Shown here one piece after another: positions 27,928-37,174 of a stretch of 64,000 nt of DNA. Below the pieces are notes generated by a model, which was not told the origin of the DNA, did not search any database, and was given only the letters and a program-made list of their open reading frames with translations. The DNA is from Saccharicrinis sp963677345 (GTDB lineage Bacteria; Bacteroidota; Bacteroidia; Bacteroidales; Marinilabiliaceae), in NCBI GenBank assembly GCA_963677345.2, contig CAXXLC010000012.1:338476-402475 (forward strand), given 5' to 3'. The first letter of the stretch is position 1; the number at the start of each line of letters is the position of its first letter. Both the position numbers and the translations under genes were made by a program.

Positions 27928-29025
27928 TTAACGACTTAGATTTTTTATGAATTGGTTTGTTACAAAAGGAAGCTTTTCTTCTTTTTTCTTATAATGAATA
28001 TTGGATAATTGTTTTGATAAATCACCCATATTATAAAGTAAGTATTGATTGTTATATACAGCTGTATATTTAGATACTGTCCAATTGTTAGATAGAACAA
28101 GTATTGAAAGGCCATGTTCCAACATTGCTGCAGCCGTACCACTTTTTTCAATAAGTAAATAGGGAGTACTTGAAATACCCCAATCCGAATTGCTTAATAA
28201 TTCTGAAATTTTCTCCTCAGATTGTATACCATGGACTACTATATGAATATTGTTCTGTGTAAAAGCATTTAACCAATGTTCAAGATAAGTACCACATTTA
28301 CCTATAAAATGAACTGTAATCTTTTTATTATTTATTTTACTGTATTGCTTTAATTCTTTAGCAAATTTATCGATAGGAGCACCAGCATGTATTGTTCCAA
28401 AAACAACTAGGTTTAGTTGGTTATTTTTGTTATTGCCAGATATTGTCTTAATGGGGATATTACTATACAAAGGCAATTTTTCTACTTGATATCGCAATTG
28501 TTGTATTTGCCATTGATAAACACCTGTTTGAGTATTGATCTTTTTTGCAGAAAGATTTTTCAGTATTTGTTTAATACAGTATTTTTGGACTATACCCCAT
28601 AGGTTTAATTTCAAGGGAGATTCATTATTCATTCCCACCCATAATTCATGAAACATTACATGCCATTGACGTCCTTTTCCTAATATTTTTAATTGTCGGC
28701 CCAACCTAAATGGTATTCCTTTCTTTTGAAAAGCAAAGAGTACAAATTGTAGACTTAACCATTCCGGGTCATACTCAATAATAAATTGTTTGGCACAATG
28801 AAGTTTTTCTTTGGATCCTAATGTTGAAGGTAAGCGTAATACCTGTAATTTAGTTCCATCACTTTCTTGTTCTGCTTCCAGTACTTTTTCTAATTGCCTA
28901 TCATTGTAAGCTATAATGGAGGCCTTATGGCCTTGTCTAATTAATTCTCCAGCTAACCGACGAGTGTAATCACCTACGCCATCACGTCCTGGTTCTAGCG
29001 AACCACATATAAAAAGGATTTTCAT
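27928..29025 (-). CDS. GT-B glycosyltransferase
   Basis: This 365-residue protein starts MKILFICGSLEPGRDGVGDYTRRLAGELIRQGH, the usual donor/acceptor loop of GT4-like enzymes. It also has LVVFGTIHAGAPIDKF after the hinge (about residues 210-225) and EKSGTAAAMLEHGLSILVLSN (about 293-313), where a GT4 enzyme normally has E-G-F-G...E. The second domain is therefore atypical, and the enzyme may belong to a different GT-B family. Confidence 0.8.
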   Translation of the reverse strand: MKILFICGSLEPGRDGVGDYTRRLAGELIRQGHKASIIAYNDRQLEKVLEAEQESDGTKLQVLRLPSTLGSKEKLHCAKQFIIEYDPEWLSLQFVLFAFQKKGIPFRLGRQLKILGKGRQWHVMFHELWVGMNNESPLKLNLWGIVQKYCIKQILKNLSAKKINTQTGVYQWQIQQLRYQVEKLPLYSNIPIKTISGNNKNNQLNLVVFGTIHAGAPIDKFAKELKQYSKINNKKITVHFIGKCGTYLEHWLNAFTQNNIHIVVHGIQSEEKISELLSNSDWGISSTPYLLIEKSGTAAAMLEHGLSILVLSNNWTVSKYTAVYNNQYLLYNMGDLSKQLSNIHYKKKEEKLPFVTNQFIKNLSR

Positions 29026-29145
29026 GTGTAATTTCTAATAAGACACAATTTGTTTTTTACAATTGATTTAGTTAAAACTGGGATTACTATACTGTCACTC
29101 TAAAATTATTAGGAGTGATAATTATTTGCTAATAAATAATATTGC

Positions 29146-30210
29146 TTAGCAATTTGATATGAAAATGTCAAATTGTTGCTTTTGTGTTTTTTTATAGCTT
29201 CTTAATTTATGATCTATCTCCTTCCAATTAAAATAACTATCATTTAATTGAAATTTTTTTTCAATAACCCCCAAATTAACATCATTAATTTCAATGCCAG
29301 CTTCTGTGATATTTAAACTTTTCAAAAAATCTAAATGCTTTTTATTATAATTGATAGAAAGGAAAGGACATCCTACCATAGTTGCCATAACGTTGAAATG
29401 TAATCGTTCACCAATTGCATAGCAACAATTAGTAAAATAATTACAAGCGTCTTTAAAGTTTGTGGGTATTTCAAGTAACTCAATAAAGTGATACTTATTT
29501 TTAAGATCTTCCCCAATTTTGCAATCATGAGTGTGAAATGGTAAAAAGCTAAACTCATATCCTTTACTTCGATATTTTAAAATAAACTTTTCTATTTCAC
29601 TTCTTGATTTTATTAATTCAGGCATTACGGTATGTGTACCAAAATTTATGAGTATTTTTCTTGAGCAGTTCGCTCTTGATGATTTACTTATTGATGAAGT
29701 GTATAGATAGAAAGCAGCATCTCCTAATATTTTGTTTTCAAAATTAATACTTTCAATGTTATTCAATGAGATAGGACCTCTAACTCCTCCAAAAATTTTA
29801 TTATTCAATATTGGCTTCCAAAAATCAACATCAAAAAATTTATTTACTCCAACTCCATGAATATATATTGGTATTTTTGCCTTTGATAAGATTTGAAAGT
29901 TTTTTTTATATGGATGTTCACCAATTAAAGTTCCACCACCGATAATGTATCCACTGAACTTTTTTGGAAACCATCTAGTTAGTAATTTCATTGATAATGG
30001 CATATGCCTTTGAACCGGAATAAGTAATTCATTATAGGCTAATTTTCGAGTTGACTCATAGACAAGTTCATCACCAAAATTTCCATCTCCCAGAAATCCA
30101 TAATATGCAATTATTCTCTTTTTTGACAATAATATATCCTTTAAGATTGGGAAGTGTCCCATCTTGTAGGCGCGCTTATAGTAATTTTTAGCTTTAGCTA
30201 TTAGTTGCAT
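29146..30210 (-). CDS. Polysaccharide pyruvyltransferase family protein
   Basis: This 354-residue protein has IAYYGFLGDGNFGDELVYES (about residues 33-52), GYIIGGGTLIGEH (about 86-98), the GVRGPISLNNI segment and CYAIGERLHFNVMATMVGCPF (about 273-293), all family hallmarks. It is the second member in this cluster and belongs to the CsaB-like branch, whereas the protein at 19608 is of the branch paired with FrhB proteins. Its start overlaps the flippase gene by 17 bases. Confidence 0.88.
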   Translation of the reverse strand: MQLIAKAKNYYKRAYKMGHFPILKDILLSKKRIIAYYGFLGDGNFGDELVYESTRKLAYNELLIPVQRHMPLSMKLLTRWFPKKFSGYIIGGGTLIGEHPYKKNFQILSKAKIPIYIHGVGVNKFFDVDFWKPILNNKIFGGVRGPISLNNIESINFENKILGDAAFYLYTSSISKSSRANCSRKILINFGTHTVMPELIKSRSEIEKFILKYRSKGYEFSFLPFHTHDCKIGEDLKNKYHFIELLEIPTNFKDACNYFTNCCYAIGERLHFNVMATMVGCPFLSINYNKKHLDFLKSLNITEAGIEINDVNLGVIEKKFQLNDSYFNWKEIDHKLRSYKKTQKQQFDIFISNC

Positions 30211-31504
30211 TCTTTATTGTATATATTTTAAAATAAACTAATCGAATCAAAATTATAATACCTGTAGTTGTTATGCTATAAACAATAACTCCAATTAATT
30301 GATCTATTGGTAAAATGATTGCAGCTAAAATTTGAGTTGCTATTGTTAAAGATATAAACCATTGAGGAGGAACAATTATACCTCTTGAGGATAATAAATT
30401 ATTTATTGTCCCACTTAATAAAACTAAACTTGAACTAATGGCAATTAATACTAACTCTTTATTTAAGTGGTTGTATTGATCACCTATTATTTGCAGTATG
30501 TATACATCAAATATTTTAAAAAGTATGACAGAACAAAGTCCAATACCCAGTACAATAGCTATAATTTTATACAAAGTACTTTGTAATTTTATTGTTTTAA
30601 CATTCATCCTTGCAAAGCGAGGAATTATTAATGTATTTAAAAGTACACTTATAAATGTATAAAGCATTGCAAATCGACCTAAAGCTCCCAGTTGTGCTAT
30701 AGAAGTAGTTGTTCCAAAAATAGAAATTAACCAAATGGTGATTTGTCCCGAAAAAGCATAATAAATAGCACCCGGCATAACGCGTCTAACTATTGTAAGT
30801 ATTTCTTTTCGTATTTTGGGATCTGGTTTACACTGTGCATTAGTAAAGGGTGCTGCAATTTTCTTTAATCGATAATTACCATAAACGCGAGGAAATCCAT
30901 TGGCAAGCAAAGCAATAGCTGTCCAGGGAAAAATAAATAAAAGACCAGCATTTAATGCTAAACGTCCTAATCCTACACCTACCTGGTTTTTTTGCAATGG
31001 TGTAATCGCCTGGTGCAATTTAGGAGGAACTTGCAATAAGGTGTCGGATAAAGCTGCATAAAAAGCCGGAATTAACGAGAGTGCAATCATTGTGGCAGTA
31101 TACCAGGATGCACCATGTTCTATCATTAAGTACATCAGGATGGGTACCGATACCAATAAACTAAAAATAGCAAATTTACGGCGTAGGTCCAGTCCTGTAG
31201 CTAATACTATTCCTAATTTTTCTTTATCCTGCCATACTTTACCACCTTGAGCCATTACACCGGAGGAGATTCCTCCATCAGCTAATACAGTCATGGTACC
31301 TAACATGGTATTAGCTAAAGTGTATAGGGCATATTCTTCAACAGGTAATAAACGTATGATTAATATACCACTTAAAAAACCTACTGCCTGTACAATTACC
31401 TGGGCAAAACCTGTTACACTAACCAGCTTGCCCCAGTGGATGGCTTTTGAGAAATGTGGGTGATCTTTGACTTTATTAAAGGTGGTGTTGAGAGAAGATT
31501 TCAA
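30194..31504 (-). CDS. wzx: Wzx-type polysaccharide flippase
   Basis: This 436-residue MOP-superfamily transporter has about twelve membrane helices. The first helix follows the conserved LVSVTGFAQVIVQAVGFLSGILIIRLLPVEEYALY (starts about residue 28). The protein should flip the undecaprenyl-linked repeat unit across the inner membrane. It is the second gene of the minus-strand run that starts at 32244 and overlaps the pyruvyltransferase-like gene. Confidence 0.9.
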   Translation of the reverse strand: MKSSLNTTFNKVKDHPHFSKAIHWGKLVSVTGFAQVIVQAVGFLSGILIIRLLPVEEYALYTLANTMLGTMTVLADGGISSGVMAQGGKVWQDKEKLGIVLATGLDLRRKFAIFSLLVSVPILMYLMIEHGASWYTATMIALSLIPAFYAALSDTLLQVPPKLHQAITPLQKNQVGVGLGRLALNAGLLFIFPWTAIALLANGFPRVYGNYRLKKIAAPFTNAQCKPDPKIRKEILTIVRRVMPGAIYYAFSGQITIWLISIFGTTTSIAQLGALGRFAMLYTFISVLLNTLIIPRFARMNVKTIKLQSTLYKIIAIVLGIGLCSVILFKIFDVYILQIIGDQYNHLNKELVLIAISSSLVLLSGTINNLLSSRGIIVPPQWFISLTIATQILAAIILPIDQLIGVIVYSITTTGIIILIRLVYFKIYTIKNATNS

Positions 31505-31608
31505 TATTTTGTGTTGAATTAACTTATATACTTTTATATAAGTTTAGTGTGTTATATTGATTTAATGTATTTTGTTATGTGTGATAGTGAGGGATTTACA
31601 AAGATTGA

Positions 31609-32244
31609 TTAAAACATCATGCCAACCCCAATGCCGGAAGTTTTCTTACCGAATTCGCCATATACAATCCATCTGTTGGCAAACTTATATCTTAATCCCA
31701 AATGTACTCCAAAAAATAGGTTTGTTCTTTGCTCCTGACCTATTTCATTAATGTCAGCTATTCTTCCATACTCTGCAAATTCATCACCTAAGGTAATACC
31801 AGCATATAAATCAATGGGTACTTTTTGTTTTCTGCTTCTGTCTAAAAAGTGGTAATTACCTCTAATGGCAATGGCGTAAGCTCCATTTTTAGTTAATGAG
31901 GATTCTAAAAAGTATATGTTACCTTGTACACCTATAGAGATTTTTTGTGTCATTTGGTAATCATAACTTCCTTTAATGCCAGCCATTTGTCCGTACTCTA
32001 AACCAGATGTTACACTACCGCTTAAAATGGAGTACCCTTGCTGGTGGTAACCTGAGAAACCAGAACCGGTTGATGCCCGGCGTGTAATCTTTTTGTTTTT
32101 GGGGCCACGGTATTTCCCGGGGTAGTATTGGTATTCTTCTGTGTCGGAACTATTATTTTTATCACCATCAGTAGCATAACTGTCGGGTGAACATAATAGT
32201 AACAGCGCAAAGGAAAATATGCATAGTAATACTTTTGTATTCAT
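31609..32244 (-). CDS. Outer-membrane beta-barrel protein, function unknown
   Basis: This 211-residue protein has a signal peptide (residues 1-24, ending DSYA), a polar low-complexity stretch (about 25-60: DGDKNNSSDTEEYQYY, then KNKKITRRAST), and then alternating amphipathic strands (GLEYGQMAGIKGSYDYQMTQ, KISIGVQGNIYFLES, YAIAIRGNYHFLDR, DLYAGITLGDEF, NLFFGVHLGLRYKF, WIVYGEFGKKTSGIGVGM) as in small eight-stranded barrels. It is the first gene of the minus-strand cluster and is separated by 104 bases from the flippase. It may aid secretion or anchoring of the polymer, but that is only context. Confidence 0.75.
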   Translation of the reverse strand: MNTKVLLCIFSFALLLLCSPDSYATDGDKNNSSDTEEYQYYPGKYRGPKNKKITRRASTGSGFSGYHQQGYSILSGSVTSGLEYGQMAGIKGSYDYQMTQKISIGVQGNIYFLESSLTKNGAYAIAIRGNYHFLDRSRKQKVPIDLYAGITLGDEFAEYGRIADINEIGQEQRTNLFFGVHLGLRYKFANRWIVYGEFGKKTSGIGVGMMF

Positions 32245-33003
32245 AATATGTGAGGATAAGTTCTGATATTTAAGTATGTTAAGCTGTAAATATAAGTAAA
32301 TCTATTCAATAATTTAATAAAGTGCTTTTGTTTAGACTTATGTTACGTATTAAAACTAATGTGGTTACATTGTTTGATGGTTAAATCAAATCTTAATAAC
32401 AACGATATCAGCTAATAAAAAACAGATTGCTATTTCGCCTATATATACAGCTTCGCACGTTCAGTCACAGTTTTCAGGCCGGAAAGAACAACAAATTGCA
32501 AAAAATCAGAGCCAAAGATATATAATGCTAAATAAAGAATCTATAATTTTTTAAAATTATTAACATTTCTTTATACACCTCTATTTAAGTACTAAACTAC
32601 GGTTATATGACAGGTGGGTTTCAGTAAGATGTTATTTTCAATAAATAAACATAATAAGGCGAAGAGGCGACATTTTGAGTCATCAGATTATTTATTGCTG
32701 CGCAATGTTTTTTTTGTCATCTAATTAACGCAAATTATCACGAATTATTATGAATGCGAATTGCAACGAAACGACAAAGGAGTTCAACAATACCATATAA
32801 TGTCAAGTTACATTGTTAATTAACACGAATTGGTATTTGCTGCGCAAATGTTCCAACCTGAAACAATATTGGCTAAGAGCTAAGAGCTAGGAACTAAGAA
32901 CTAAGAACTTTCTTCGCCTACATCTGTCAGTTAATAACCTAATGACCTATTAACCTCTTGACCTAATAATAGTACCACTCGTAAGAATATATGCAACATA
33001 AAA

Positions 33004-33597
33004 CCAGGACTTTCAACTTTCAACTTTCAACTACTTTCTTTCTCGCAAAGCCCGCAAAACCGGAAATAACTTTTAAAATAAAGATTTAAACTCCTTAAAG
33101 CTAAGGACGCAAAGACAAATCCTTACGGATTTTAGTTTTCATTCTGAAATTTTGTTTACTCTGCGAGATAATCTTTAATCACTAATCTTTAATCAAACTA
33201 TCCCAACAACTAAGAGGTTTCTTCGTTTACACTAAGACAATATACCGGAGCTGTAAATCCGTCCTTCCCCATTCGAGCTAGTTATAGGGGACTGTAAAAT
33301 CCCGGGCTGTAAGCCCAACTCAATTCAGCCCATGGCAACGCCATGGGAATAATAATACGTTGTGTTAATCTGCGTCCTGAAAGGACAGCTCAAAGTATTC
33401 AAACAAACATTTTTGAGTTGTCCTTTCAGGACGCATATCATTTCTGTCAATCAAAAACCCAACGCGTCACTTCGTTTTGCATTGGGCTGAAATGAGTTGT
33501 CCTTTCAGGACGTGTAATTACCATGAAAATACTTTATTGTCAGCAGGCAGCTCTCTTCAGTCCACAGTCTTCACTTGGCTTCTTTGCAAACCTGCGC
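33004..33597. repeat. Direct repeat, copy 1 (about 594 bp)
   Basis: This is nearly identical to 33981-34574 at an offset of 977 bases. Differences are single bases, e.g. GGGGACTG versus GGGGTCTG and GCAACGCC versus GCAGCGCC. Confidence 0.85.
33371..33435. repeat. 24-bp stem inverted repeat
   Basis: Left arm TGCGTCCTGAAAGGACAGCT (33371-33390, stem to 33394) pairs with the right arm ending TTTCAGGACGCA (33412-33435). It has one mismatch and a 17-base loop. A second copy lies at 34348-34412. The right arm alone recurs near 7633 and 33498. Confidence 0.8.
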
Positions 33598-33642
33598 AAA
33601 TGTTGCAACCTGAAATATTATGGCCTAACGCCTAATCAATTC

Positions 33643-33688
33643 AAGCCCCCTCTAACTCCCCCAATTAGGGGAGAACTGATTTACAGCT
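33643..33688 (-). repeat. C-rich palindromic element
   Basis: Plus-strand reading: AAGCCCCCTCTAACTCCCCC, AATTA, GGGGAGAACTGATTTACAGC. This is the inverse orientation of the element next to wza and the same family as the palindrome at the right end of the ileS insertion. Confidence 0.85.
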
Positions 33689-33980
33689 TGGTATTTTATT
33701 TTGCAAACGGAGTTAAAAGATGCCAACTGAAGACTGCAGTAAACAAGTTAATACAGGGTAAATGAAAAGGTACGAGTTACAAACTCGCACCAGCATCTGC
33801 AACCTGAAACAATATGGGCTAAGAGCTAGGAGCTAGGAACTAGGAACTAACAACTAAGTACTTTCTTCGCCTACATCTGTCAGTTAATAACCTAATGACC
33901 TATTGATCTATTAACCTATTAACCTATTGACCTAATAATAGTACCCCTCCATAAGAATATATGCAGCAGAAAACCAGGAC

Positions 33981-34574
33981 TTTCAACTTTCAACTTTTAA
34001 CTTTCAACTACTTTCTTTCTCGCAAAGCCCGCAAAACCGGAAATAACTTTTAAAATAAAGATTTAAACTCCTTAAAGCTAAGGACGCAAAGACAAATCCT
34101 TACGGATTTTGGTTTTCATTCTGAAATTTTGTTTACTCTGCGAGATAATCTTTAATCCCTAATCTTTAATCAAACTATCCCAACAACTAAGAGGTTTCTT
34201 CGTTTACACTAAGACAATATACCGGAGCTGTAAATCCGTCCTTCCCCATTCGAGCTAGTTATAGGGGTCTGTAAAATCCCGGGCTGTAAGCCCAACTCAA
34301 TTCAGCCCATGGCAGCGCCATGGGAATAATAATACGTTGTGTTAATCTGCGTCCTGAAAGGACAGCTCAAAGTATTCAAACAAACATTTTTGAGTTGTCC
34401 TTTCAGGACGCATCTTATTTCTGTAAATCAAAAACCCAATGCGTCACTTCGTTTTGCATTGGGCTGAAATTAGTTGTCCTTTCAGGACGTGTAATTACCA
34501 TGAAAATACTTTATTGTCAGCAGGTAGCTCTCTTCAGTCCACAGTCTTCACTTGGCTTCTTTGCAAACCTGCGC
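33981..34574. repeat. Direct repeat, copy 2 (about 594 bp)
   Basis: This is the second copy of 33004-33597. The segment between the copies contains a C-rich palindrome (33643-33688) and AGCTAGGAACTA-type short repeats. Confidence 0.85.
34348..34412. repeat. 24-bp stem inverted repeat, second copy
   Basis: Same structure as 33371-33435, carried within the second 594-bp direct repeat. Confidence 0.8.
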
Positions 34575-34930
34575 CAACCTATAGCAGCAAACCGAAACTT
34601 TCAACTTTTACCTGTTATTTTGAATTGCAACGAAACGACGAAGGAGTTCAACAATACCATATAATGTCAAGTTACATTGTTAATTACAGATGATTATCAC
34701 GAATTAATATTGGCTGCGCAAATTGTTAAAATCTGAAACACTATGGCCTAAAGCCTAATCAATTCATCAAATCAACAACTCAACAAATCATCAACTCATC
34801 AACTCATCAACTCAACAACTCGACAGATAATTAAAACGAATTGGTATTTGCTGCGCAAATGTTCCAACCTGAAACTATATGGGCTAGGAGCTAGTGTGAT
34901 AATTATTAAGTTAGTTTACTAATATTTTAT

Positions 34931-34938
34931 TATCTTTG
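34931..34938 (+). promoter_or_regulatory. Candidate -7 box for the IS630 transposase
   Basis: TATCTTTG matches TAnnTTTG and ends four bases before the transposase ATG, implying a very short or absent leader. No good -33 box was found. Confidence 0.45.
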
Positions 34939-34942
34939 CTAT

Positions 34943-35989
34943 ATGGCAAGGATAGGAAGACCAATTCAATTGACCATGGATGAGAAGGACGAGCTTCTAA
35001 CCATGAGCCGCTCACGAAAGCTTGAAAAGCGTTATGTAGAGCGAGCCGAAATAATCTTATATTCAAACCAAGGTTTGTCTATGGATGAGATTGTGACACA
35101 AACAAGATTGAGTAAACCAGTCGTAAATAAATGGCGGCAACGCTTTCGGGAGAAAGGCATTTCGGGACTAAAAGATGCCCTGCGAAGCGGAAAACCAAAG
35201 ATCATCACCCCTGAGCAGCAAGCATTGGTTATTGAAAAAGCTTGCACTAAGCCGAATGGCGGATATACCAATTGGTCGCAAGAACGTATTGCTAAAGAAG
35301 TCGGCATAAGCCAATCTAAAGTATCTCAAATTCTAAACAAAGCGGATTTAAAACCGCATAAAATTGAATACTGGTGTGGCAAGTCAAAAGACCCTGAGTT
35401 CGAGGAGAAGATGATAAATATTGTAGGGCTTTATATGTCACCACCGGAAAACGCCTTGGTTATTTGCGTTGATGAAAAGACTCAAATACAAGCGCTTGAC
35501 AGAACTCAGCCGGAGCTGCCACTAAAACCAGGCAACCCAAGAAGACAAACAGCAACATACAAACGCAATGGCACAGTTTCTTTAATAGCTGCACTTGCGG
35601 TGCACACAGGAGAAGTGACAGCCAAGACAATAAAATCAAATAATGCAGAAAACTTCTTGAAGTTTTTAAAATCACTCGACAGGAAGTATCGCAATAAAAA
35701 GCTCCACATTATAGCGGACAACCTGTCAATACACAAGCACAAGGATGTAAAGGAATGGCTGCAAGGCAAAAGGAAGATTAAGTTACATTTTACACCTACA
35801 TACTCATCATGGTTAAATCAAGTTGAGATATGGTTTAATATCCTGACTAAGGATGTTGTAAAAGGCGGCATCTGGCAATCCTCAGAGCAATTAGCCTCTC
35901 AGCTGATAGAGTATGTGAAAACATACAATGATACAAGGGCAAAGCCTTTTCGGTGGACTTATACAGGCGATGCCTTGAAGATTAGTTAA
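34943..35989 (+). CDS. IS630-family transposase
   Basis: This 348-residue DDE transposase has an N-terminal helix-turn-helix pair (about residues 40-75, MDEIVTQTRLSKPVVNKWRQ, and about 105-135, NWSQERIAKEVGISQSKVSQ). The catalytic region has the first Asp in VICVDEKTQ (about 175), the second in LHIIADNLSIHKH (about 256) and the Glu in WLNQVEIWF (about 290). All three acidic positions are present and the frame is unbroken. It ends 21 bases before the right IS end. Confidence 0.95.
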   Translation: MARIGRPIQLTMDEKDELLTMSRSRKLEKRYVERAEIILYSNQGLSMDEIVTQTRLSKPVVNKWRQRFREKGISGLKDALRSGKPKIITPEQQALVIEKACTKPNGGYTNWSQERIAKEVGISQSKVSQILNKADLKPHKIEYWCGKSKDPEFEEKMINIVGLYMSPPENALVICVDEKTQIQALDRTQPELPLKPGNPRRQTATYKRNGTVSLIAALAVHTGEVTAKTIKSNNAENFLKFLKSLDRKYRNKKLHIIADNLSIHKHKDVKEWLQGKRKIKLHFTPTYSSWLNQVEIWFNILTKDVVKGGIWQSSEQLASQLIEYVKTYNDTRAKPFRWTYTGDALKIS

Positions 35990-36198
35990 CTTATTAAGTA
36001 ATTATCACACTAGGAACTTGGAACTAGGAACTAAGTACTTTCTTCTGCTACATCTGTCAGTTAATAACCTAATGACCTATTAACCTATTGACCTAATAAT
36101 AGTACCACTCGTAAGAATATATGCAGCAGGAAACCACGACTTTTGACTTTCAACTTTTGACTAGGAACTAAGAGCTAATAACAGAACACCTCTTTAGC

Positions 36199-36455
36199 AC
36201 AGGAGCCCCAGCATCAGCTGGTGAGCCATAAGACAAGGAAATTTAGATTAAAAAAATCGGTGCTGTTTGAAGCCCGTAGGCACGAAGGGCAAGTTCAGCG
36301 ATTTTAATCTAAATGACGTAGTTTTTATGAGCTCGCAAGGTGCAGCCGGCGGACTTTTTGCCTACTTTTTTGACTGTAGCAAAAAGTAGGAGCCCTTGCG
36401 GCTTGAGCAAGAAGTATAAACCTTTAGATAGGATATAACGCCATAATAGTCATCA
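36199..36455. repeat. Structured ~250-bp repeat, copy 1
   Basis: It contains the inverted pair ATTTAGATTAAAAAAATCG...CGATTTTAATCTAAAT enclosing a GC-richer core (GAAGCCC...GGGCAAGTTC). After it comes a second inverted pair CCTACTTTTTTG...CAAAAAGTAGG. Two more copies lie at 38711 and 41870, and a diverged partial copy near 24521. Confidence 0.85.
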
Positions 36456-36876
36456 AATTAACGCTAATTAAAACGAATTATTATGAATGCGAATAGTATC
36501 GAAACGACGAAGGAGTTCAACGATACCATATAATATTAAATTACATTGTTAATTAACACGAATTGATTATTTGATTCGCAAATGGGATTTTGAAAAGATG
36601 AAACCGCAAAGAACGCCAAGGTTTTTCGTAAAGAACGTTAAGGGAGAGGGTTATAGAGATGATAGATGATAGACAATAGTTGTGGTGCATGCGCCGCTAG
36701 ATACTACAAATATGAGTACTAAAGTTAAATATTGGAAAATCTTTAATTATCGTCTAAAATAATTAACTGATAATGTTGACAAAAAAACTAGTGATTTTAC
36801 CTGAAGAACTGATTGATTTGGTGAAAGAAAATATTCAAATAGTACTTGACCTTGAATAATGCCAAATGGTCACAAA

Positions 36877-36911
36877 TCCTCCCCAAATTGGGGGAGTTAG
36901 AGGGGGCTTCT
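36877..36911 (+). repeat. C-rich/G-rich palindromic element
   Basis: It reads CCTCCCCAAATTGGGGGAG followed by TTAGAGGGGGCTTC. This is the closest intergenic match in this window to the right end of the nuclease insertion in ileS. Confidence 0.85.
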
Positions 36912-36989
36912 TCGTGGTTAAAGATAGTCCGCAGATTGGGCAGAATAAGAAGGGCGCAAAAAAGTTTTTTCATTATTCTTAAGAATTTG

Positions 36990-36997
36990 TATTTTTG
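36990..36997 (+). promoter_or_regulatory. Candidate -7 box for the GNAT antitoxin-toxin pair
   Basis: TATTTTTG matches TAnnTTTG, 18 bases before the antitoxin start at 37016. A TTTT stretch lies about 20 bases upstream. The adjacent TTGTAC could be part of an operator. Confidence 0.5.
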
Positions 36998-37015
36998 TAC
37001 AAAATATTATTAAAG

Positions 37016-37174
37016 ATGGCAAGGCCAATAAAAGAAACACCAATACTAAAAGGGAAAGATGCTCAGGAGTTCGTGAAGAATATGACAGCTCAAGAAGTGT
37101 CTAAGGTAAGTGTATCTAAACGTGAAAAAATAAAATCGAATTTCACAAAATTAAATTCTATTTCTCAGTTCTAA
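37016..37174 (+). CDS. Small antitoxin of a GNAT toxin pair
   Basis: This 52-residue basic protein starts MARPIKETPILKGKDAQEF and ends FTKLNSISQF. Proteins of this pattern (MARPIKETPxLxGKDA...) precede GNAT acetyltransferases in many Bacteroidota and act as their antitoxins. Its stop TAA shares a base with the toxin start (TAATG), so translation is coupled. A -7 box lies just upstream. The gene is easy to miss because of its size. Confidence 0.75.
   Translation: MARPIKETPILKGKDAQEFVKNMTAQEVSKVSVSKREKIKSNFTKLNSISQF

Larger units (their letters stand above)
32245..34891. repeat. Mosaic field of dispersed repeats, no gene
   Basis: This 2.6-kb field is built of the modules also seen at 6.9-8.5 kb and 36-43 kb, with GGAGTTCAACAATACCATAT at 32779 and 34643 and the CTCGCA-bounded unit at 33042 and 34019. 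It carries palindromes such as CCCATGGCAACGCCATGGG (about 33331-33349). Open frames at 33523-33765, 34320-34664 and 34439-34693 are readings of the repeats and share sequence with each other, so I do not call them genes. Confidence 0.85.
34894..36010 (+). mobile_element. IS630-family insertion sequence
   Basis: This 1117-bp element is bounded by inverted ends GTGTGATAATTA and TAATTATCACAC. A TA dinucleotide lies on both sides (34892-34893 and 36011-36012), the target duplication expected for IS630/Tc1-mariner. It carries one transposase gene that fills almost the whole length. It sits inside a CTAGGAGC/TAGGAACT short-repeat tract, and removing it restores a tract like the one at 39732-39760. 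The intact gene and ends suggest it may still move. Confidence 0.92.
36013..36989. repeat. Dispersed repeats between IS630 and the GNAT pair
   Basis: This stretch continues the repeat field interrupted by the IS. It includes the structured repeat (36199-36455), a GGAGTTCAAC module at 36512 and a palindromic element (36877-36911). A 28-codon open stretch at 36773-36859 (MLTKKLVILPEELIDLVKEN start) resembles the N-terminus of a small antitoxin but has no partner, so I leave it uncalled. Confidence 0.75.

Noticed and set aside
33523..34693. Small genes in the repeat field (33523-33765, 34320-34664, 34439-34693; also 7686-7925)
   Set aside because: They are readings of the same dispersed repeat in different frames, without ribosome-binding context or a recognisable product.
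36773..36859. 28-residue antitoxin-like frame
   Set aside because: Too short, with no partner gene and followed directly by a palindromic repeat; possibly a remnant.
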